DNA from: Streptomyces sp. XY006 | Lineage (GTDB): Bacteria; Actinomycetota; Actinomycetes; Streptomycetales; Streptomycetaceae | Length of the DNA stretch: 64,000 nt | NCBI RefSeq assembly: GCF_002237655.1 | Contig: NZ_NOKT01000012.1 | Span: 62,001 to 126,000 of the forward strand | Reading direction: 5' to 3' | In this document: positions 60,630 through 64,000 of the stretch, piece by piece | How positions within the stretch are numbered: the first letter of the stretch is position 1 | Layout: each line of letters begins with the position of its first letter | The notes under the pieces: model-generated | Told to the model about the DNA's origin: nothing | Seen by the model: the letters and a program-made list of their open reading frames with translations, nothing else | The model's database searches: none | Made by a program: the position numbers and the translations under genes

Positions 60630-61169
60630 TCAGGCGTTCCACGAAGCCCGGGCCACCTGGCGCATCAGCTTGCGTCGGCGCCAGCCCTTGAGGTGGTCCG
60701 CGTAGACGCGGCCCTCCAGGTGGTCGCACTCGTGCTGCAGGCAGCGGGCGAAAAAGCCCGTGCCGTGCAGGGTGACCGGTGCGCCGGTCATGGTGAAACC
60801 CTCGACCACCGCGTGGTCGTGGCGCTCCGTGCCCGCTTCCAGGCCCGGCAGGGACAGGCAGCCCTCGGGGCCGCGGATCACCACCCCGTCCGTCGTGACG
60901 AGGCGGGGGTTGACCACGTGGCCGAGGTGGCGGACGTCCTCGTCGTCGGGGCAGTCGTAGACGAAGACCCGCAGCGGCTCGCCGATCTGGTTGGCCGCCA
61001 GGCCCACGCCCCGGGCGGCGTACATCGTCGCGAACAAGTCCTCGACCAGCCGGGCCAGTTCGGGGCCGAAGTCGGTGACCTCCGCGCAGGGCGTGTGCAG
61101 GACGGGGTCGCCGTGCAGGGTGAGGGGTCTCACGCGGCCGCGGGCGCCGGGGATGGGGCTCTGTCGCAT
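60630..61169 (-). CDS. def: Peptide deformylase
   Basis: 179 residues from the ATG at 61169. The three signatures are present: GVGLAANQIG (54-63), EGCLSLPG with metal ligand Cys104, and QHECDHLEG with His146, Glu147 and His150. It removes the formyl group from nascent proteins. Streptomyces has several def genes; this one has an Arg/Lys-rich C-terminus (LKGWRRRKLMRQVARASW). No ribosome site precedes the ATG and a TACTCT ends about 8 bases upstream, so a leaderless message is possible. Confidence 0.95.
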   Translation of the reverse strand: MRQSPIPGARGRVRPLTLHGDPVLHTPCAEVTDFGPELARLVEDLFATMYAARGVGLAANQIGEPLRVFVYDCPDDEDVRHLGHVVNPRLVTTDGVVIRGPEGCLSLPGLEAGTERHDHAVVEGFTMTGAPVTLHGTGFFARCLQHECDHLEGRVYADHLKGWRRRKLMRQVARASWNA

Positions 61170-61326
61170 GGCCGCAAGAGTAAGGTCCTGTCGGTGCGCG
61201 CCTCCCACACGAGTTCGCCACGGTGCCGCGGTTCGGGAGTGCGAATGGATCTCGATAGGCTGAGGTCCACACCACGTGGCCGTCAGGCTTCAGGCGCGGC
61301 GCGTACGCAAGGAGGATCGAGAACTG

Positions 61327-62565
61327 ATGGCAGGCAACTCGGACCCGCTCTCGCCGCGGGCCAAGCTGGCCGTGACCGCGGGCAAGGCGGTCGCAGCGGC
61401 GTCCCGTGCGGCGGGACGCGGCAGCGGATCGGTCATCGGCGGCCGGGTGGCGCTGAAACTCGACCCCGACCTCCTCGCCCGGCTGGCCCAGAACCTGGAC
61501 GTGATCCTGGTCTCGGCGACCAACGGCAAGACCACCACCACCCGGCTCATCGCCGAGGCCCTGCGCGCGGCGGGACCGGTGGTCTCCAACGCGCTCGGCG
61601 CCAACATGCCGGCCGGCATCACCTCGGCGCTCGCCGGCGGCTCGGACGCCCGGTACGGCGTCATCGAGGTCGACGAGAAGTACCTGGCCGGCGTCGCCCG
61701 GGACACCGCCCCGAAGTGCATCGCGCTGCTGAACCTCTCGCGCGACCAGCTCGACCGCGCCGCGGAGACCCGCATGCTCGCCGAGAACTGGCGCGAGGGA
61801 CTCGCGGGCTCCAAGGCGGTCGTCGTGGCCAACTGCGACGACCCGCTGGTGGTGTGGGCCGCGTCCTCCTCCCCTAATGTGATCTGGGTCGCAGCCGGGC
61901 AGATGTGGAAGGACGACGCCTGGTCCTGCCCGTCCTGCGGCGGCGTGATGCAGCGCCCGGGCGACGACTGGTTCTGCGGCGAGTGCGGCTTCCGCCGTCC
62001 GACGCCGAGCTGGGCGCTCTCCGGCGACCACGTCCTCGACCCGCACGGCTCGGCCTGGCCGATCCACCTGCAGCTGCCCGGCCGCGCCAACAAGGCCAAC
62101 GCCGCCTCCTCGGCCGCCGTCGCCGCCGTGTTCGGAGTGCCGCCGCAGGTCGCGCTGGAGCGCATGTACCAGGTGCAGGCGGTGGCCGGACGGTACGACG
62201 TCGTGCAGTTCCAGGGCCGCGACCTCAGGCTCCTGCTCGCGAAGAACCCGGCCGGCTGGCTGGAGACGTTCTCCCTGATCGACCAGCCGCCCGCCCCGGT
62301 CATCCTGTCCGTGAACGCGCGCTCGGCCGACGGCACCGACACCTCCTGGCTGTGGGACGTCGACTACACGCGCCTGACCGGCCACCCGATCTGCGTGGTG
62401 GGTGACCGCCGGCTCGACCTGGCGGTGCGCCTGGAGGTCGCCGACCAGCACTTCCAGGTCTACGAGAACCTCGACCAGGCCGTGGCGGCGTGCCCGCCGG
62501 GGCGCATCGAGGTCATCGCCAACTACACGGCGTTCCAGGACCTGCGCCGCCGCGTCGGCAACTGA
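61327..62565 (+). CDS. murT: Lipid II isoglutaminyl synthase, MurT subunit
   Basis: 412 residues from the ATG at 61327; AAGGAGG lies 11 bases upstream. Mur-ligase-type central domain with ATP motif SATNGKTTTTRL (63-74), a four-cysteine zinc ribbon inserted in the central domain (C201, C204, C217, C220), and a C-terminal DUF1727 domain with VSAR-like contacts to GatD. With GatD it amidates the alpha-carboxyl of D-Glu in lipid II, using glutamine and ATP. The partner gene follows after 23 bases. Confidence 0.96.
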   Translation: MAGNSDPLSPRAKLAVTAGKAVAAASRAAGRGSGSVIGGRVALKLDPDLLARLAQNLDVILVSATNGKTTTTRLIAEALRAAGPVVSNALGANMPAGITSALAGGSDARYGVIEVDEKYLAGVARDTAPKCIALLNLSRDQLDRAAETRMLAENWREGLAGSKAVVVANCDDPLVVWAASSSPNVIWVAAGQMWKDDAWSCPSCGGVMQRPGDDWFCGECGFRRPTPSWALSGDHVLDPHGSAWPIHLQLPGRANKANAASSAAVAAVFGVPPQVALERMYQVQAVAGRYDVVQFQGRDLRLLLAKNPAGWLETFSLIDQPPAPVILSVNARSADGTDTSWLWDVDYTRLTGHPICVVGDRRLDLAVRLEVADQHFQVYENLDQAVAACPPGRIEVIANYTAFQDLRRRVGN

Positions 62566-62588
62566 GCACGAGACGTCAGGGGACTTTT

Positions 62589-63317
62589 GTGAGCGACAAC
62601 CAACTGCGGATCGTCTGGATCTACCCGGACCTGCTCAGCACCTACGGCGACCAGGGCAACGTCCTCGTCGTGGAGCGCCGGGCGCGGCAGCGCGGCCTGG
62701 ACGTGGCCCGGCTGGACGTGCGCAGCGACCAGCCGATCCCGACCTCCGGGGACATCTACCTGATCGGCGGCGGCGAGGACCGGCCGCAGCGGCTCGCGGC
62801 CGAGCGGCTGCGCCGGGACGGCGGGCTGACCCGGGCCGTGGAGAACGGCGCCATCGTGTTCTCCGTGTGCGCCGGCTACCAGATCCTCGGCCACGAATTC
62901 ATCAACGACCTCGGCCAGCGCGAGCCCGGCCTCGGGCTGCTGGACGTGGTCTCGGTGCGCGGCGAGGGCGCGCGGTGCGTCGGCGACGTCCTGGGCGACG
63001 TCGACCAGCGGCTCGGCCTGCCCCCGCTGACCGGCTTCGAGAACCACCAGGGCGTCACGCACCTCGGACCCACCGCCCGCCCGCTCGCCCGGGTGCGCTT
63101 CGGCAACGGCAACGGCACGGGCGACGGCACGGAGGGCGCGTACAACGACACGGTCTTCGGCACGTACATGCACGGCCCGGTGCTCGCGCGCAACCCGCTG
63201 ATCGCGGACCTGCTGCTGAAGCTGGCCCTCGATGTCAACGCGCTGCCGCCGACCGACGACCGCTGGTACGAGGCGCTGCGCAACGAGCGCATCGCCGCTG
63301 CTCAGCAGCCCGCGTAG
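62589..63317 (+). CDS. gatD: Lipid II isoglutaminyl synthase, glutaminase subunit GatD
   Basis: 242 residues from a GTG with GGGGA 6 bases upstream. Class I glutamine amidotransferase of the cobyric-acid-synthase type: nucleophile Cys94 in VCAGYQILG (the same number as in S. aureus GatD), LIGGGEDRPQ, GFENHQGVTHLG, and catalytic His195 in GTYMHGPVLARNP. It supplies ammonia to MurT. A short glycine/asparagine-rich insert (GNGNGTGDGTEG, about 172-183) distinguishes it from shorter homologues. Co-transcribed with murT. Confidence 0.96.
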   Translation: MSDNQLRIVWIYPDLLSTYGDQGNVLVVERRARQRGLDVARLDVRSDQPIPTSGDIYLIGGGEDRPQRLAAERLRRDGGLTRAVENGAIVFSVCAGYQILGHEFINDLGQREPGLGLLDVVSVRGEGARCVGDVLGDVDQRLGLPPLTGFENHQGVTHLGPTARPLARVRFGNGNGTGDGTEGAYNDTVFGTYMHGPVLARNPLIADLLLKLALDVNALPPTDDRWYEALRNERIAAAQQPA

Positions 63318-63330
63318 GCACAGCGCCGCA

Positions 63331-63347
63331 GCGTGCCCGGGGCACGC
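63331..63347. terminator. Hairpin after gatD
   Basis: GCGTGCC (63331-63337) and GGCACGC (63341-63347) with a 3-base loop, 13 bases past the gatD stop. There is no T-tract. It probably ends the murT-gatD transcript before the pfkA promoter region. Confidence 0.6.
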
Positions 63348-63519
63348 GTCAACCTGCTGGTCAACAGCCCGTATGACGGCCCATCCGCACAGGTGAGCGG
63401 GGTCGTCCAGCAGGCGGACGCGTGCTTCGGTCCGGCCCCTCGAAGCCGCTAGGGTGGCGGGGATTCCAGCCGGACAACGTGGTCCGGCCCCGGCCCACGT
63501 CGATAAGGTTTCTCGGGCT

Positions 63520-64000
63520 ATGCGCATTGGTGTCCTCACGTCCGGCGGCGACTGCCCCGGCCTGAACGCCGTCATCCGGTCCGTCGTGCACCGTGCCGTC
63601 GTCGACCACGGCGACGAGGTCATCGGCTTCCGGGACGGCTGGAAGGGCCTCCTGGAGTGCGACTACCTCAAGCTCGACCTCGACGCGGTGGGCGGCATCC
63701 TCGCCCGCGGCGGCACGATTCTCGGGTCCTCCCGTGTCCAGCCCTCCCATCTGCGGGACGGTGTGGAGCGGGCCAGGGGCCATGTCGAGGAGCTCGGCCT
63801 CGACGCGATCATCCCCATCGGCGGTGAAGGCACGCTCAAGGCCGCGCGGCTGATGTCGGACAGCGGGCTGCCCGTGGTGGGTGTGCCGAAGACCATCGAC
63901 AACGACATCGCGGTCACGGACGTCACGTTCGGCTTCGACACGGCCGTCGGGGTGGCGACCGAGGCGCTGGACCGCCTGAAGACCACGGCCGAGTCGCACC
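63520..64000 (+). CDS. pfkA: 6-phosphofructokinase, N-terminal part
   Basis: The gene runs off the right edge; 160 codons are visible. It phosphorylates fructose 6-phosphate in glycolysis. Motifs: [12 protein letters not shown] at 9-20, [19 protein letters not shown] with Gly104, and PKTIDNDI with Lys124 and the catalytic Asp. Gly104 together with Lys124 is the combination described for the ATP-dependent enzyme of S. coelicolor, whereas PPi-dependent actinomycete enzymes have Asp104. Residue 103 is Glu where E. coli has Asp. The upstream 202 bases hold the gatD terminator and a possible -10 TAGGGT (63450-63455). Confidence 0.96.
   Translation, partial: MRIGVLTSGGDCPGLNAVIRSVVHRAVVDHGDEVIGFRDGWKGLLECDYLKLDLDAVGGILARGGTILGSSRVQPSHLRDGVERARGHVEELGLDAIIPIGGEGTLKAARLMSDSGLPVVGVPKTIDNDIAVTDVTFGFDTAVGVATEALDRLKTTAESH

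Noticed and set aside
63520..64000. pfkA as a PPi-dependent phosphofructokinase
   Set aside because: Lys124 occurs in both types, but Gly104 points to ATP use; PPi enzymes of actinomycetes have Asp104.

Overview
The window is a stretch of high-GC actinobacterial chromosome, almost certainly Streptomyces. The evidence is the strong G/C bias at third codon positions, many GTG starts, dense short-gap or overlapping operons, and a set of genes typical of the genus: a conservon, a flaviolin operon, a ROK-regulated xylose locus, a murT-gatD pair and a G104/K124 phosphofructokinase. From memory, the right-hand gene order (type III PKS, CYP158, cupin, acyl-CoA dehydrogenase, deformylase, murT, gatD, pfk) resembles the S. 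coelicolor stretch that contains rppA and one of the pfk genes. I could not run an alignment.

Layout. 1-3.2 kb: the end of a sulfonate/taurine-type ABC importer (permease, ATPase, lipoprotein) and a flavin monooxygenase. 3.3-6.6 kb: an MltG-like protein and a MarR gene divergent from a multidrug-type ABC exporter, with a 25-bp inverted repeat between them. 6.7-13 kb: a secreted PNGase A-like glycoamidase divergent from a two-gene heterodimeric ABC exporter, then DUF5709 and a zinc-free L31. 13-21.3 kb: a membrane hydrolase, a Ski2-like helicase, a TesB thioesterase, a DMT permease, a Fpg/Nei glycosylase, and a Bar/Pat-type phosphinothricin acetyltransferase translationally coupled to DUF6397. 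21.5-28 kb: a conservon (cvnA-D) with an extra roadblock copy, an F420/FMN-type oxidoreductase and an MHYT membrane sensor. 28-36.5 kb: a methyltransferase, an MpaB-type oxygenase, small unknowns, and an overlapping SNF2-helicase/SWIM pair. 36.8-41 kb: divergent xylA/xylB plus a ROK regulator. 41-46 kb: a Tat amidase, DUF5519, a methyltransferase-Nudix fusion, a NAGPA-type glycosidase and a GDPD-like enzyme. 46-50 kb: a quinone-oxidoreductase/acyl-CoA-dehydrogenase operon. 50-54.8 kb: an XRE-cupin regulator divergent from a dithiol-oxidase-like flavoprotein, then LigB-Nudix and an aldehyde dehydrogenase. 54.8-58.5 kb: a TenA-like gene divergent from rppA-CYP158A-momA (flaviolin and its dimers). 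58.5-64 kb: an acyl-CoA dehydrogenase divergent from TetR, then def, murT-gatD and the start of pfkA.

How the genes work together. The clearest functional units are: importer plus monooxygenase (sulfur scavenging, inferred); xylose isomerase, xylulokinase and XylR; RppA making 1,3,6,8-tetrahydroxynaphthalene, MomA oxidising it to flaviolin and CYP158A coupling flaviolin; and MurT/GatD amidating lipid II. The window is rich in short tandem repeats, both inside genes (18-, 21-, 36- and 12-bp periods, all in frame) and between genes (25-bp and 18-bp arrays). Several compact palindromes sit in divergent promoters next to MarR, XRE, TetR and rppA genes. I saw no tRNA, rRNA, CRISPR array, insertion sequence or prophage gene.
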